DNA of 64,000 nucleotides, taken from NCBI GenBank assembly GCA_934590165.1, contig CAKTOO010000010.1, positions 1 to 64,000 of the forward strand, read 5' to 3'. The DNA is from an uncultured Dysosmobacter sp. (GTDB lineage: Bacteria > Bacillota > Clostridia > Oscillospirales > Oscillospiraceae). The notes under the pieces are model-generated. The model did no database searches, had not been told where the DNA came from, and saw only the letters and a list, made by a program, of their open reading frames with translations. Position numbers and translations under genes: made by a program. The first letter of the stretch is position 1; each line of letters starts with the position of its first letter. Positions 1-8,230 of the stretch are shown here, one piece after another.

Positions 1-32
1 GGTCAGGTGTTCGAGTCACCCCACTAGCTCCA
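1..32 (+). tRNA. 3' end of a tRNA (probably Thr)
   Basis: The first 32 bases form a tRNA 3' half. The T arm has the GTTCGAGTC loop at 9-17, closed by four of five possible pairs (the outermost is A-C). The acceptor 3' strand is CACTAGC at 22-28, followed by a U73 discriminator and an encoded CCA at 30-32. The anticodon lies outside the window, so the isotype is inferred. U73 with this acceptor strand fits clostridial tRNA-Thr best, with tRNA-Gly as the alternative. Confidence 0.8.
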
Positions 33-43
33 GTTCAGAAAAA

Positions 44-77
44 GCCCTGAGGCGATGAAAAGGCCTCAGGGCCTTTT
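44..77 (+). terminator. Intrinsic terminator after the tRNA
   Basis: A 10-bp perfect stem (44-53 with 63-72) encloses a 9-nt loop and is followed by CTTTT. It should end the tRNA transcript. Confidence 0.85.
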
Positions 78-129
78 CATACGCCGGACGTGCTTTTTGC
101 TGCGCAATCAATAGGAAAGGAGGGGCACC

Positions 130-289
130 TTACGCTCCCCACAGCCGCTTTCGCACAGCGTGGAATGGCTCAGACGGTTCCTCCGGGGGCATCTCTCTTA
201 CCACTTCGGTCGCACCGGCCTTTTTCAGGCATTCGACGATTTGAAGCTATTCATAGTCCGAATCCTGACGAAAAATACCGGACCTGCAC
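130..289 (-). pseudogene. Possible decayed tiny gene
   Basis: Read leftwards, an AAGGAGGT ribosome site (293-300) precedes a GTG at 287-289. The frame that looks coding needs one extra T removed from a T5 run (271-275 on the plus strand) and crosses an in-frame TAG at 247-249. It then continues for 38 codons with protein-like composition (for example IVECLKKAGATEVVREMPPE) to TAA at 130-132. I do not recognise the roughly 52-residue product. The call rests only on the ribosome site and the amino-acid composition and may be chance. Otherwise the stretch 78-354 holds nothing I can assign. Confidence 0.3.
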
Positions 290-354
290 GATACCTCCTT
301 ACCAATGGACGGCGCTGTGTGGTATGATAAACAAAATACCCTGGGAGGTATGAG

Positions 355-1053
355 ATGCTGAAAAGTCTGTTTTCACTGTTTGACCGGGTCGTGGTGTTCG
401 ACACGGAGACCACCGGCCTGGAATTTGGCCGAGACGAGATCATCGAACTGGGAGCCGTCAGCGTGACAGCGGCAGGGGAGACGCTTTGTCTGGATACCTT
501 GGTCCGCCTGTCGCCGGGAAAACGCCTGCCGCCGTTTATCACAAATCTGACGGGCATCACGCCGGAGCAGCTGGAGCGTGAAGGCGTGGACAAGGACGCG
601 GCCTGCGGTGCCTTCTGCCGACTTCTGGAAAGAGCGGAACGGCCACTCTTAGTGGCCTACAATGCTCAATTCGATTTGAATTTTCTCTATTATTTTTTAC
701 GGCCCTTCGGGAAGGCGGAAGTGCTGCGCCGTGCCCGTTTCCTGGATGCTCTCACGGTATATCGGGACCGGAGGGAGTATCCCCACAAGCTGGAAAACGC
801 CATCGAGGCCTACAGCCTGGGACAGACGGCGGTGAACAGCCACCGGGCCGTGGACGATGCCCGGGCAACGGTCCAGCTGCTGGAAGCCATGGCCGCAGAG
901 CGGGATGACCTGGCATCCTATTTGAACCTGTTTGGCTATTCCCCTAAGTACGGTATCTCCGGCCGGCGCATCGCCTCCGTTACATACCGGCCCCAGTCTT
1001 TTTACCGGACGGCTCCGTTGTATCAGCAGGCGGAAACTATGACGAAACTGTGA
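355..1053 (+). CDS. DnaQ-like 3'-5' exonuclease (DEDDh)
   Basis: A 232-residue exonuclease of the DNA polymerase III epsilon family, expected to remove nucleotides from DNA or RNA 3' ends with two metal ions. The catalytic residues are visible: Asp16 and Glu18 in FDTETTG (Exo I), Asp107 in NAQFD (Exo II), and His163 with Asp167/168 in HRAVDD (Exo III). After the exonuclease domain there is only a short tail of about 50 residues with no recognised domain, so it is probably a free-standing exonuclease and not part of PolC. A GGGAGGT ribosome site at 343-349 fixes the start. The gene stands alone between a terminator and the TetR promoter. The family is certain; whether it proofreads or degrades RNA is not. 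Confidence 0.9.
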   Translation: MLKSLFSLFDRVVVFDTETTGLEFGRDEIIELGAVSVTAAGETLCLDTLVRLSPGKRLPPFITNLTGITPEQLEREGVDKDAACGAFCRLLERAERPLLVAYNAQFDLNFLYYFLRPFGKAEVLRRARFLDALTVYRDRREYPHKLENAIEAYSLGQTAVNSHRAVDDARATVQLLEAMAAERDDLASYLNLFGYSPKYGISGRRIASVTYRPQSFYRTAPLYQQAETMTKL

Positions 1054-1069
1054 ATTTTTGAAAAACCCC

Positions 1070-1114
1070 TTGAAATATGACAAGTTGTCATGTATGCTAT
1101 GTGACAACTTGTCA
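1070..1114 (+). promoter_or_regulatory. tetR-efflux promoter with two operators
   Basis: A promoter TTGAAA (1070-1075), 17 nt, TATGCT (1093-1098) is overlaid by two 13-nt palindromes, TGACAAGTTGTCA (1078-1090) in the spacer and TGACAACTTGTCA (1102-1114) over the start site. They are exact inverted copies of one another with centres 24 bp apart. This is the geometry expected for autorepression by two TetR dimers. Confidence 0.85.
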
Positions 1115-1230
1115 TATTATTTTTTGCAGCCGTGCAAAAAGTCCTTGACCTTCCAGCAGGTGGAAGTGATAGGGTTTTTCCGGAAAGTGAAGAAAACGGG
1201 GCGGCTGTTTCGTATCAGGAGGGAAAGGAT

Positions 1231-1863
1231 ATGCCGCGCAGTACATTTTGCCGTCTGGCCCCTGAAAAGCAGGAGCGGCTGCTGGAGGCCGCCACACGGG
1301 AATTTTCCCGTCGCTCTTTTGCCGAGGCATCCATCAACCAGATCATTAAGGACGCCGGTATCCCACGGGGCAGCTTTTACATGTATTTCGATGACAAGGA
1401 GGACCTGTTCTGCTACGTCATGAGCGGCTATGTGGACCAGCTTTTGATGGTGGTGCGGGAGAGCGTGCTCCGGGCCGGCGGAGACCTGTTCCAGGGGATG
1501 CTGGACCTGTATGATTTCTTGCTGCGGCAGGGGCAGGGACAGAAGCCCGGTGACATGGGCACCATGGCGGCTATTCTGGCCTGCAACAGCGGCTTACAGA
1601 AGAACATGCTGCTGGGGCTGCTGGACCGGGAGGCCGTTTTGGATGGCCTGGGGAATTCGGTGGACCAGGATATGCTGGACCTGCGGCATGACCGGGACCT
1701 GGGGGATATCCTGGCGGCGGTACTGACGGTGGCAGGCCCGTTGCTTTACAGCGGGCTCCAGGGAGACAGCCAGGGCGTTGTCCGGGAGCGGCTGGAAAAT
1801 GTGCTCATGCTGATGAAGCACGGTATGGCCCGGGATAAGGGAACTTTGGAAGAACAGAAGTGA
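1231..1863 (+). CDS. TetR family repressor
   Basis: A 210-residue TetR regulator. The N-terminal helix-turn-helix (about residues 8-55, with DAGIPRGSFYMYFDDKEDLF) is typical and the C-terminal ligand domain is generic. The frame is open from 1132, but the start at 1231 is preferred because AGGAGGG lies at 1217-1223 and the promoter and operators end at 1114. It is the first gene of an operon with an adaptor, ATPase and permease, so it very likely represses that efflux system and itself through the paired palindromes upstream. The inducer cannot be read from the sequence. Confidence 0.9.
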   Translation: MPRSTFCRLAPEKQERLLEAATREFSRRSFAEASINQIIKDAGIPRGSFYMYFDDKEDLFCYVMSGYVDQLLMVVRESVLRAGGDLFQGMLDLYDFLLRQGQGQKPGDMGTMAAILACNSGLQKNMLLGLLDREAVLDGLGNSVDQDMLDLRHDRDLGDILAAVLTVAGPLLYSGLQGDSQGVVRERLENVLMLMKHGMARDKGTLEEQK

Positions 1864-1877
1864 AAGGAAGCAGCGAT

Positions 1878-3482
1878 ATGGAAAAAGAGCATATGCAGGC
1901 AGAGCGTTTGCCCGAGGCGGAAAAATCTGAAAAAAAGAAACGGCTGCCGGGGTTCGGCGGAAAAAAGAGGCATAAGTGGATTGTACCAGCAGCAGTATTG
2001 CTGGCCGCGGCCCTGCTGGGCAGCCAGGCATGGAAGCTGAAAAGCGGGACAGTGCCCCAGGCGGTGCCCTATGAGGCGGCGCCGGTGCAGCAGCGGGACC
2101 TGGGGGTCACTGTTACCGGCAGCGCCACACTGGAGCCGGCGGACGCCTATCAGGTGGGGACGTTGGTATCCGGCACCATTCTATCGGCGCCCTTTGAGGA
2201 GGACCAGCAGGTGGAAAAGGACTCACTGCTGTACACCCTGGACAGCGGCAGCGCCCAGGATTCCGTGGCCCGGGCAAACCTCTCCGTGGAGCAGGCCCGC
2301 CTGAGCTACCAGCAGGCCCTGGAGGCGCAAAACCCCACGGCTCCTATTGCAGGCGTTTTGAACGAGGTCTATGTCCGCGACGGAGACAGCGTGTCCGCCG
2401 GCACGGCCTTGGCCAAAATCGTGGCCAGCACGGACCTGACCATCGACTTTTTGTTTACCTATGCTTCTCCGGACCAGTTTTATGCCGGACAGCTGGCCAC
2501 GGTGTTCATCGGGAACTTTGACGGCACCGTGCAGGGCACGGTGGTCTCCGTGTCCGATAATACCTCCGCCACCTCCAACGGTAAGCAGTCCTGCACCGTG
2601 CGGGTGAAGCTGCCCAACCCCGGTATCGTGTCTGACAGCTTCACCGCCTCCGCCGTCATTGGCAGCTATACCAGCTACGGCAACGCTCCCATTTCTATGG
2701 CAGCCTCCGCCGTGGTATATGCCTCCGGCTCCGGCACGGTCTCCGGCTTTTCCAAGCTTTCCGGCAGCACCGTGACCAAAGGAGAGCAGCTTTGTACCGT
2801 GGACTCTGAGTCTATCCGCAGCCAGCTGGCCGCGGCGAAGCTCACCGTGGAGTCCGCCCGACTGTCCGCCGGAACCGCCGCCTCCGCTGTGGATGACTAT
2901 ACCATCCGCTCTCCCATCGCCGGCACGGTCATTGAGAAAAACTGCAAGGCCGGTGACAAGGTGGACGGCGCCAGCTCCGGCACGCTGGCGGTGATCTACG
3001 ACCTGAGCTATCTGAAAATGGAGATGAGCGTCAACGAGCTGGACATCGGCAAGGTCCGCCCGGGCCAGACGGTGGAGATCACGGCGGCGGCCCTGCCGGG
3101 TCAGACCTTTACCGGAACCGTGGAGCGGGTCAGTGTCAACGGCACTACCACCAGCGGCTTTACCACCTATCCGGTGACCATCGTGCTGGAAGAGTATGGA
3201 GAGTTGAAGCCCGGCATGAATGTCTCCGCCACCATCCTGGGCGATACGGCGAAGCAAGTGCTGGCCGTGCCGGTGGCTGCTGTGAACCGGGGCAATACGG
3301 TGCTGGTGGCCGGGGCGGGCGCCCTGAGCGAGGACGGCACCACGGTGGTGGATATTTCCAAAGCGGAAGAACGTCCGGTGACCCTGGGCCGCAGCGACGC
3401 GGAATACATCGAGATCACCGCCGGTCTCACAGAGGACGATGTGGTGCTGGTGCCTGCCCAGCCGGCGGGGACGGAGGGCTGA
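1878..3482 (+). CDS. HlyD/MacA-type efflux adaptor
   Basis: A 534-residue membrane-fusion protein with a basic N-terminus, one membrane anchor (about residues 34-52), a biotinyl-lipoyl-like hairpin region near residues 60-150, and a second barrel and HlyD-like segment towards the C-terminus. In Gram-positive bacteria such adaptors form the extracellular part of MacB-like ABC exporters. The start is the ATG at 1878 with AAGGAA upstream; a GTG at 1860 overlapping the tetR stop is possible but lacks a site. It lies 14 nt after tetR and 5 nt before the ATPase, so the adaptor, ATPase and permease form one unit. The substrate is unknown (peptide, antibiotic or lipid). Confidence 0.88.
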   Translation: MEKEHMQAERLPEAEKSEKKKRLPGFGGKKRHKWIVPAAVLLAAALLGSQAWKLKSGTVPQAVPYEAAPVQQRDLGVTVTGSATLEPADAYQVGTLVSGTILSAPFEEDQQVEKDSLLYTLDSGSAQDSVARANLSVEQARLSYQQALEAQNPTAPIAGVLNEVYVRDGDSVSAGTALAKIVASTDLTIDFLFTYASPDQFYAGQLATVFIGNFDGTVQGTVVSVSDNTSATSNGKQSCTVRVKLPNPGIVSDSFTASAVIGSYTSYGNAPISMAASAVVYASGSGTVSGFSKLSGSTVTKGEQLCTVDSESIRSQLAAAKLTVESARLSAGTAASAVDDYTIRSPIAGTVIEKNCKAGDKVDGASSGTLAVIYDLSYLKMEMSVNELDIGKVRPGQTVEITAAALPGQTFTGTVERVSVNGTTTSGFTTYPVTIVLEEYGELKPGMNVSATILGDTAKQVLAVPVAAVNRGNTVLVAGAGALSEDGTTVVDISKAEERPVTLGRSDAEYIEITAGLTEDDVVLVPAQPAGTEG

Positions 3483-3487
3483 GAATA

Positions 3488-4225
3488 TTGGAGCATCTTA
3501 TTGAATTAAAGGATGTCTATAAAATATATCCCATGGGCAGCGAGGACGTTCATGCGCTGGACGGTGTCAGCCTTACCATCGACCAGGGAGAATTCGTGGC
3601 CATCGTGGGCCAGTCCGGCTCCGGCAAATCCACGGCCATGAACATCATCGGCTGCTTGGATGTGCCCACCTCCGGCACTTACCATCTGGGCGGTGTGGAC
3701 GTGTCCACCATGAATGATGACCGGCAGGCGGAGATCCGCAACAAAATGCTGGGCTTCATTTTCCAGCAATACAACCTCATTCCAAAACTGACGGTGCTGG
3801 AAAATGTGGAGCTGCCCTTGCTGTATGCCGGCATGGACGCCGGGGAGCGCCGGGAGCGGGCCCGCAGGGCGCTGGAGCGGGTGGGCCTGGCGGACAAGGA
3901 GAAGCACCTGCCCAGCCAGCTTTCCGGCGGCCAGCAGCAGCGGGTGTCCATTGCCCGGGCCCTGGCGGGGGAGCCGTCGGTCATCCTGGCGGATGAGCCC
4001 ACCGGTGCCCTGGATTCCCGCACGGGCCGGGAGGTGCTGAGCTTTTTGCAGAAGCTCAACGCCGAGGGGGACACCGTGGTCCTCATCACCCACGATAATT
4101 CCATCGCCGTGAAAGCCAAGCGCATTGTCCGCCTCCAGGACGGCAGGATCATCTACGACGGCGATGCCAAAGACCCCCGGGCCGTGGTCCGGCCAGCGGA
4201 GAGCGGAGAGGAGGCGGGGGCATGA
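3488..4225 (+). CDS. MacB-type ABC transporter ATPase
   Basis: A 245-residue ATPase of the MacB/LolD group. It has Walker A GQSGSGKST (41-49), the Q-loop sequence FIFQQYNLIP, signature LSGGQQQR, Walker B ILADEPTGALD and the H-loop THD. It begins with TTG at 3488, supported by GGAGGG at 3473-3478. The last four bases overlap the permease ATG, indicating translational coupling. It energises the efflux complex formed with the adaptor and permease. Confidence 0.93.
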   Translation: MEHLIELKDVYKIYPMGSEDVHALDGVSLTIDQGEFVAIVGQSGSGKSTAMNIIGCLDVPTSGTYHLGGVDVSTMNDDRQAEIRNKMLGFIFQQYNLIPKLTVLENVELPLLYAGMDAGERRERARRALERVGLADKEKHLPSQLSGGQQQRVSIARALAGEPSVILADEPTGALDSRTGREVLSFLQKLNAEGDTVVLITHDNSIAVKAKRIVRLQDGRIIYDGDAKDPRAVVRPAESGEEAGA

Positions 4226-5481
4226 ACGTGACCCAGTCCTTCAAGCTGGCCATCAAATCCCTGCGGACCAGCAAAATGCGGTCGTTCCTCACCATGCTGG
4301 GCATCATTATCGGTGTGGCGGCGGTCATTATCATCATCTCCCTGGGCAACGGCTTGACGGGTATGGTGGAGCAGCAGGTGGAAAAGGTGGGCGTGAACCA
4401 GATCTACGCCTATACCTGGGGCATGGGCGACGGTACCACTAAGAATATCACGCCGGAGGAGATGTATGTCTTCATCGATGCCCACCCGGACCTGTTTGGC
4501 GGCATCACCCCCTGGGTCAGCGGCGGCCAGGGTATCCGCTGCGGCGGCGAGGAGTACAAGAAGACGGGCATCTACGGCGTCAGTGAGGCCATGTACCGCC
4601 CCCAGACCGGCACCACTCTGGACGGCGACACCCTGGCCAAGGGGCGGTATCTCCAGTATGTGGACATTGCCACCAGAAGCAACGTCTGTGTCGTCGGCGC
4701 CTATGTGGAGCAGGAGATCCTGGGTGGTGACGCCTTGGACAAAACGATCTCCGTCGGCGGCGTGCCCTATACCGTGGTGGGCGTGCTGGCTCAGACGCTG
4801 GACGAACTGCGGGAGGGCACCAGCGACGACCAGGTGTTCATACCCTATCCAAACGCCATGCTGCTCTCCGGCACCAGCTATGTCTCTCTTTATCAGATCA
4901 CCGCTACCTCGCGGGACACGGTAATGGAGGCCCAGGCGCTGCTGCTGAACTTCCTTCAGACCTTCTATCAGGATGAAACCGGAGAACACATATACGACTA
5001 CTATTACGTCCAGTCCATGCTGGACCAGGTGAACCAGATCAACGCCATGATGGGTATTGCCATGGCGGTGCTGGTGGCTATCGCGGCCATTTCTCTGCTG
5101 GTGGGCGGCATCGGCATCATGAACATCATGCTGGTGTCCGTCACGGAGCGGACAAGGGAGATCGGCATTCGCAAGTCCCTGGGGGCCAAGCGAAAGGATA
5201 TCCGCCGCCAGTTTATCATCGAGGCCGGCACCACCTCCGCCCTGGGCGGTTTCGTGGGCATCGCCTTCGGCTGCCTGGTGGCCATGGGGATCGGCTCCCT
5301 CTTTGGAGAAATGCTGGTGGCGTCCCTGGGCGCCAGCGGCATTACCTTCAACGCAACGCCCACTCTGGGGGCCATCCTGGTGAGCTTCGGCGTCAGCGTG
5401 GGAATCGGCGTGCTGTTCGGCTATCTTCCCGCCAATAAAGCGGCCAAACTGAACCCTATCGACGCTCTGCGGTATGAATGA
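4222..5481 (+). CDS. MacB-type ABC permease (FtsX fold)
   Basis: A 419-residue permease with the MacB layout: one N-terminal membrane helix (about residues 20-42, LTMLGIIIGVAAVIIIISLG), a long extracytoplasmic MacB_PCD domain (about 45-270), then three C-terminal helices of the FtsX domain, including the conserved stretch IMLVSVTERTREIGIRKSLG. It overlaps the ATPase by 4 nt and ends just before a terminator, closing the tetR operon. Homologues use ATP hydrolysis to move substrate through the extracytoplasmic domain (mechanotransmission). Confidence 0.93.
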   Translation: MNVTQSFKLAIKSLRTSKMRSFLTMLGIIIGVAAVIIIISLGNGLTGMVEQQVEKVGVNQIYAYTWGMGDGTTKNITPEEMYVFIDAHPDLFGGITPWVSGGQGIRCGGEEYKKTGIYGVSEAMYRPQTGTTLDGDTLAKGRYLQYVDIATRSNVCVVGAYVEQEILGGDALDKTISVGGVPYTVVGVLAQTLDELREGTSDDQVFIPYPNAMLLSGTSYVSLYQITATSRDTVMEAQALLLNFLQTFYQDETGEHIYDYYYVQSMLDQVNQINAMMGIAMAVLVAIAAISLLVGGIGIMNIMLVSVTERTREIGIRKSLGAKRKDIRRQFIIEAGTTSALGGFVGIAFGCLVAMGIGSLFGEMLVASLGASGITFNATPTLGAILVSFGVSVGIGVLFGYLPANKAAKLNPIDALRYE

Positions 5482-5487
5482 AAAAAA

Positions 5488-5511
5488 GGACCGGCACAGC
5501 CGGTCCTTTTT
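5488..5511. terminator. Bidirectional terminator
   Basis: An 8-bp stem GGACCGGC/GCCGGTCC (5488-5495 with 5499-5506) is flanked by A7 on the left and T5 on the right. It serves both the efflux operon and the converging gene. Confidence 0.9.
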
Positions 5512-5516
5512 CCTGT

Positions 5517-6599
5517 TTATCGGAATGTGATCTCCTCCACGAATTCCAGCTTCCGGCGGTAATCCAGCTCCACGAGATCCGTGGGCCGCACCTCGCCGGG
5601 GCGCTTGTCAAAGTATTGGAGCCCCGCTTCCTGGAGCATTCGGTACACAAACTGGGAACAGAAGATGATGTTGGGCTTGTAGGACCATTTGGTCACCAGA
5701 CCCAGCATATTGTAGGCGCTGCCCTCCCGGTTGATGCGCCGCACCGTTTCCAGGACCCGCTCCTTCCGGCGCCGGCCGGCGAATAGGCGGTATACCAGTA
5801 CCGAGGCGTCCGGCTTCAAATGGAAGTGCGCCACCATTTCCGGGTTCAGTCCCGGAGGATAGAGGTTGGCGCCGCCGTTGCAGCTGAGGGTAGTCTTCAG
5901 CCCACAGTCAAAAGACAAAGAGGCGTGGTTATATACCTTTTGGGTGACGGAGCCGATGATCTCGCTGGCGGCGCTGCCGGTGTCAGAGATCACGATATAG
6001 AGAAAGGGGTCGGACAGGGCTGCCTCCGCTTCCCGGAAGTAGGCATCTGTGAGGCTACCGTGGTTCACATAAGTGATGGAGCTGTGCCCATGACTACCGG
6101 TCAGCGCTTTTCCCAGGTTCTCCGGCGTCAGCTTCCGGGCGGTAGTCTCCGCATCCTCCATGGCGCGGCGGAGCTTTTCCTGATTTTCACGGAGCTCGGC
6201 GAAACTGATGGCCTGCACCTCCTCCAGGGAGGGCAGATAAAACCGGGCGTTTTTGTTGGCGGTGATGAACCGCTCCACAAACAGCGGAAGCGCCATGGCC
6301 AACACGCCCGGAAGGCGCAGGAGCCAGTGCTGGACTGGCGGCCTGCCGGGGACAAACACGACGCTTTTCGCATAGACCAACTGCAAAGCCAGCAGCACGC
6401 CGTAAGCGGTGCAGAGCATGACCTTCTCCCGCTTGCGGAACCCGGCGTACAGTGTTCGGAGGACCATGTAAACGGCGGCGGTTATGTACAGGGCACAGAA
6501 GATCAGAAGATTTCCGGAAAGGTAAACGGCTAGCAGAAAAATCAGCAGGACCGCTTGGCTTTCCCGTTCCCGGGACGGGACATCGCTATTCTGCCGCAT
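5517..6599 (-). CDS. Membrane-anchored YiiX-like cysteine hydrolase
   Basis: A 360-residue protein with N-terminal membrane segments (about residues 20-110, at least three hydrophobic stretches), a helical linker (about 120-160), and a C-terminal domain resembling the YiiX/YebB branch of the NlpC/P60 (permuted papain-like) superfamily. The likely catalytic His is in NHASLSFD and the likely Cys in IIFCSQFVYRML, in the circularly permuted order. Substrates of this branch are amide or acyl bonds in peptides or lipids. The start at 6599 is chosen because AGGAGG lies 8-9 nt upstream; the longer ATG at 6626 would fall inside the -10 box. It diverges from the SigV/RsiV pair, so it may be part of the envelope response, but this is inferred. 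Confidence 0.7.
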   Translation of the reverse strand: MRQNSDVPSRERESQAVLLIFLLAVYLSGNLLIFCALYITAAVYMVLRTLYAGFRKREKVMLCTAYGVLLALQLVYAKSVVFVPGRPPVQHWLLRLPGVLAMALPLFVERFITANKNARFYLPSLEEVQAISFAELRENQEKLRRAMEDAETTARKLTPENLGKALTGSHGHSSITYVNHGSLTDAYFREAEAALSDPFLYIVISDTGSAASEIIGSVTQKVYNHASLSFDCGLKTTLSCNGGANLYPPGLNPEMVAHFHLKPDASVLVYRLFAGRRRKERVLETVRRINREGSAYNMLGLVTKWSYKPNIIFCSQFVYRMLQEAGLQYFDKRPGEVRPTDLVELDYRRKLEFVEEITFR

Positions 6600-6621
6600 A
6601 TCGCATCGCCTCCTGTGCTTG

Positions 6622-6651
6622 AGCATACTATGCTTGCGCTGTGAGCGTCAA
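6622..6651 (-). promoter_or_regulatory. Promoter of the YiiX-like gene
   Basis: Leftward TTGACG (6646-6651), 18 nt, TATGCT (6622-6627). The -10 sits in a 13-nt palindrome AGCATACTATGCT (6622-6634). The implied leader is very short and begins close to the AGGAGG site. Confidence 0.55.
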
Positions 6652-6704
6652 TGGAGTATGCTGTGACCGGCTGGATGGTCCGCCGGAAAATTTTTTTCTC
6701 CTTC

Positions 6705-6730
6705 CAAACTTTTTTCACCTTTGCTCCGTC
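6705..6730 (+). promoter_or_regulatory. ECF-type promoter of the sigV-like gene
   Basis: CCAAAC-like -35 (AAAC at 6706-6709, followed by T6), a 17-nt spacer and CGTC (6727-6730) match the general ECF pattern of an AAC core and a CGTC -10. No good housekeeping promoter is visible here, so autoregulation by the encoded sigma is likely. Confidence 0.55.
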
Positions 6731-6765
6731 TATCAGGCAGAACGAACAGAAAGGACCTTGCGTGT

Positions 6766-7251
6766 ATGTCTCATATCCGGGAAAGTGAATTGACGGCATA
6801 TCTTGTGGAAGACCAGGCACGGTTTTACCGTCTGGCGTACAGCTATCTGCATAACAGGGAAGAAGCTTTGGACGCGGTACAGACCGCCGTCTGCAAAGCA
6901 CTGGAAAAACAGGACGGGCTGCGGGACGCCGGCACCATACAGACTTGGTTTACCAGCATTCTGGTCAACGCGTGCATGGACCAGCTGCGGCAGCGCAAGC
7001 GGGTGACGCTGGTGCCGCCGGAGGCGCTGGACGCCGGCAGCTATGAAGACCCGCTGCCGGAGGACGGCTCCCTGGCCCGCCGGGTGGACGCCCTGCCGCC
7101 GGAGGTGGCTACCATTGTGAAGCTGCGGTTTTACGAGGAACTGTCTTTAAAGGAGATCAGCCAGATCGTGGACTGCCCGCTGAGCACCGTGAAGACCCGA
7201 CTATACACTGGCTTGAAAAAGCTGCGTATCGCTGTGGAAGGAGAAGTATGA
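6766..7251 (+). CDS. ECF sigma factor, SigV-like
   Basis: A 161-residue extracytoplasmic-function sigma factor. Region 2 spans about residues 15-80 (including RFYRLAYSYLHNREEALDAVQ) and region 4 about 105-155 with the DNA-binding helix-turn-helix YEELSLKEISQIVDCPLSTVKTRLY. AAAGGA at 6750-6755 supports the ATG at 6766 over the TTG at 6721. Its stop overlaps the anti-sigma start (ATGATGA). Because the partner is RsiV-like, this is most likely a SigV-type factor answering cell-wall attack such as lysozyme. That role is known from Bacillus and is inferred here. Confidence 0.88.
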   Translation: MSHIRESELTAYLVEDQARFYRLAYSYLHNREEALDAVQTAVCKALEKQDGLRDAGTIQTWFTSILVNACMDQLRQRKRVTLVPPEALDAGSYEDPLPEDGSLARRVDALPPEVATIVKLRFYEELSLKEISQIVDCPLSTVKTRLYTGLKKLRIAVEGEV

Positions 7252-8084
7252 TGAAAGAATTCAAGGAAGCAAGAGAGAACTATGAGTCCATCCCCATTCC
7301 GGAGGAACTGGACCAGCGGGTTCGGGCGGGCATCCGCCGGGGCCGGAAAAACCGCCGCAGCCGCTATGTGCGGCGCACCCTGGGTACCGCGGCCGCCTGT
7401 TTCGTGGTGGTGTTCGGTGCGCTGAACCTCAGCCCCGCCGTGGCGGCGGCCGCCGCTGATGTGCCGGTGTTGGGCAGCCTTTTCCAGGTGTTGACGGTCC
7501 GTGATTTCACGGACACCGACAGTGACCGAACCGTGGAGGTGGAGCAGCCCGCCGTCACCGGCAGTGACTATGCCGATGAGATCAGTGCCCGCATCCAGGA
7601 GAAAGTGGATGAAAAAATCACCGAGGGCGAGCAGATCATCGCGGATTACAAGGAGGCCTACTTTGCCACCGGTGGTACGGAGGAAGACTGGGCGAAGCAT
7701 GACAACAAGGTCACAGTGACCTATGATATCAAGTCCCAGACGGATACCACCGTTTCCTTCGTGGTCAGCAGCGCCGTCAGTATTGCCAGCGCCTATCAGG
7801 AGCAGACCTATTACAACCTGGATCTGGCCGCGGGCAGGGAACTGACCCTTCAGGACCTGTTGGGGGCTGATTGGGTGAACATCTGCAACGCCGCCATCCG
7901 CGCCCAGATGGCAGCGGCAGAGGACCCCTCTGTGTACTTTGACGAAAGCGCGGGCGGTTTTGCCACTGTGGACGAGGCCACCAGCTTTTATATCAATGAA
8001 AGCGGAAACCCTGTGGTGGTGTTCCCGCCCTACACCGTGGCCATTGGCGCCTTGGGCACCGTGGAGTTCGAAATCACAAAATAA
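7248..8084 (+). CDS. rsiV: RsiV-type anti-sigma factor
   Basis: A 278-residue anti-sigma. The cytoplasmic N-terminus is about 45 residues with an Arg-rich juxtamembrane segment, followed by one membrane helix (about residues 46-66). The extracytoplasmic part contains DUF4163- and DUF3298-like regions (about 90-275, including YNLDLAAGRELTLQDLL and the conserved end VVFPPYTVAIGALGTVEFEI). In B. subtilis RsiV binds lysozyme directly and is then cleaved by signal peptidase, releasing SigV. The AAAAAADVPVLGS stretch just outside the membrane would suit signal-peptidase cleavage, though I cannot prove it. The gene is coupled to the sigma by a 4-nt overlap. Confidence 0.88.
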   Translation: MMKEFKEARENYESIPIPEELDQRVRAGIRRGRKNRRSRYVRRTLGTAAACFVVVFGALNLSPAVAAAAADVPVLGSLFQVLTVRDFTDTDSDRTVEVEQPAVTGSDYADEISARIQEKVDEKITEGEQIIADYKEAYFATGGTEEDWAKHDNKVTVTYDIKSQTDTTVSFVVSSAVSIASAYQEQTYYNLDLAAGRELTLQDLLGADWVNICNAAIRAQMAAAEDPSVYFDESAGGFATVDEATSFYINESGNPVVVFPPYTVAIGALGTVEFEITK

Positions 8085-8110
8085 GCAAATGATAAATGGA
8101 ACTGTGGCAA

Positions 8111-8143
8111 CAGCGCCGGAGCGGATATGCCGCTCCGGCGCTG
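8111..8143 (+). terminator. Strong stem-loop after rsiV
   Basis: A 14-bp perfect GC-rich stem (8111-8124 with 8130-8143) with loop ATATG ends the sigma operon. The T tract is weak. The rest of 8085-8230 shows nothing else I can assign. Confidence 0.7.
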
Positions 8144-8230
8144 TGACGGTTGCTAAACCTGTAAGCCCTTGTACAACGGAAAGGAGGTTCGTTACAAAAG
8201 AATCCCTGAGAGGTGCCTTTAATACTGTTT

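Noticed and set aside
90..353. An 87-codon rightward frame before the DnaQ-like gene
   Set aside because: No ribosome site, unlike-protein composition, and it would run into the exonuclease start. The leftward frame in the same stretch looks more coding-like.
6626..6626. Longer start of the YiiX-like protein
   Set aside because: This ATG lies in the -10 region and has no ribosome site, whereas 6599 has AGGAGG.
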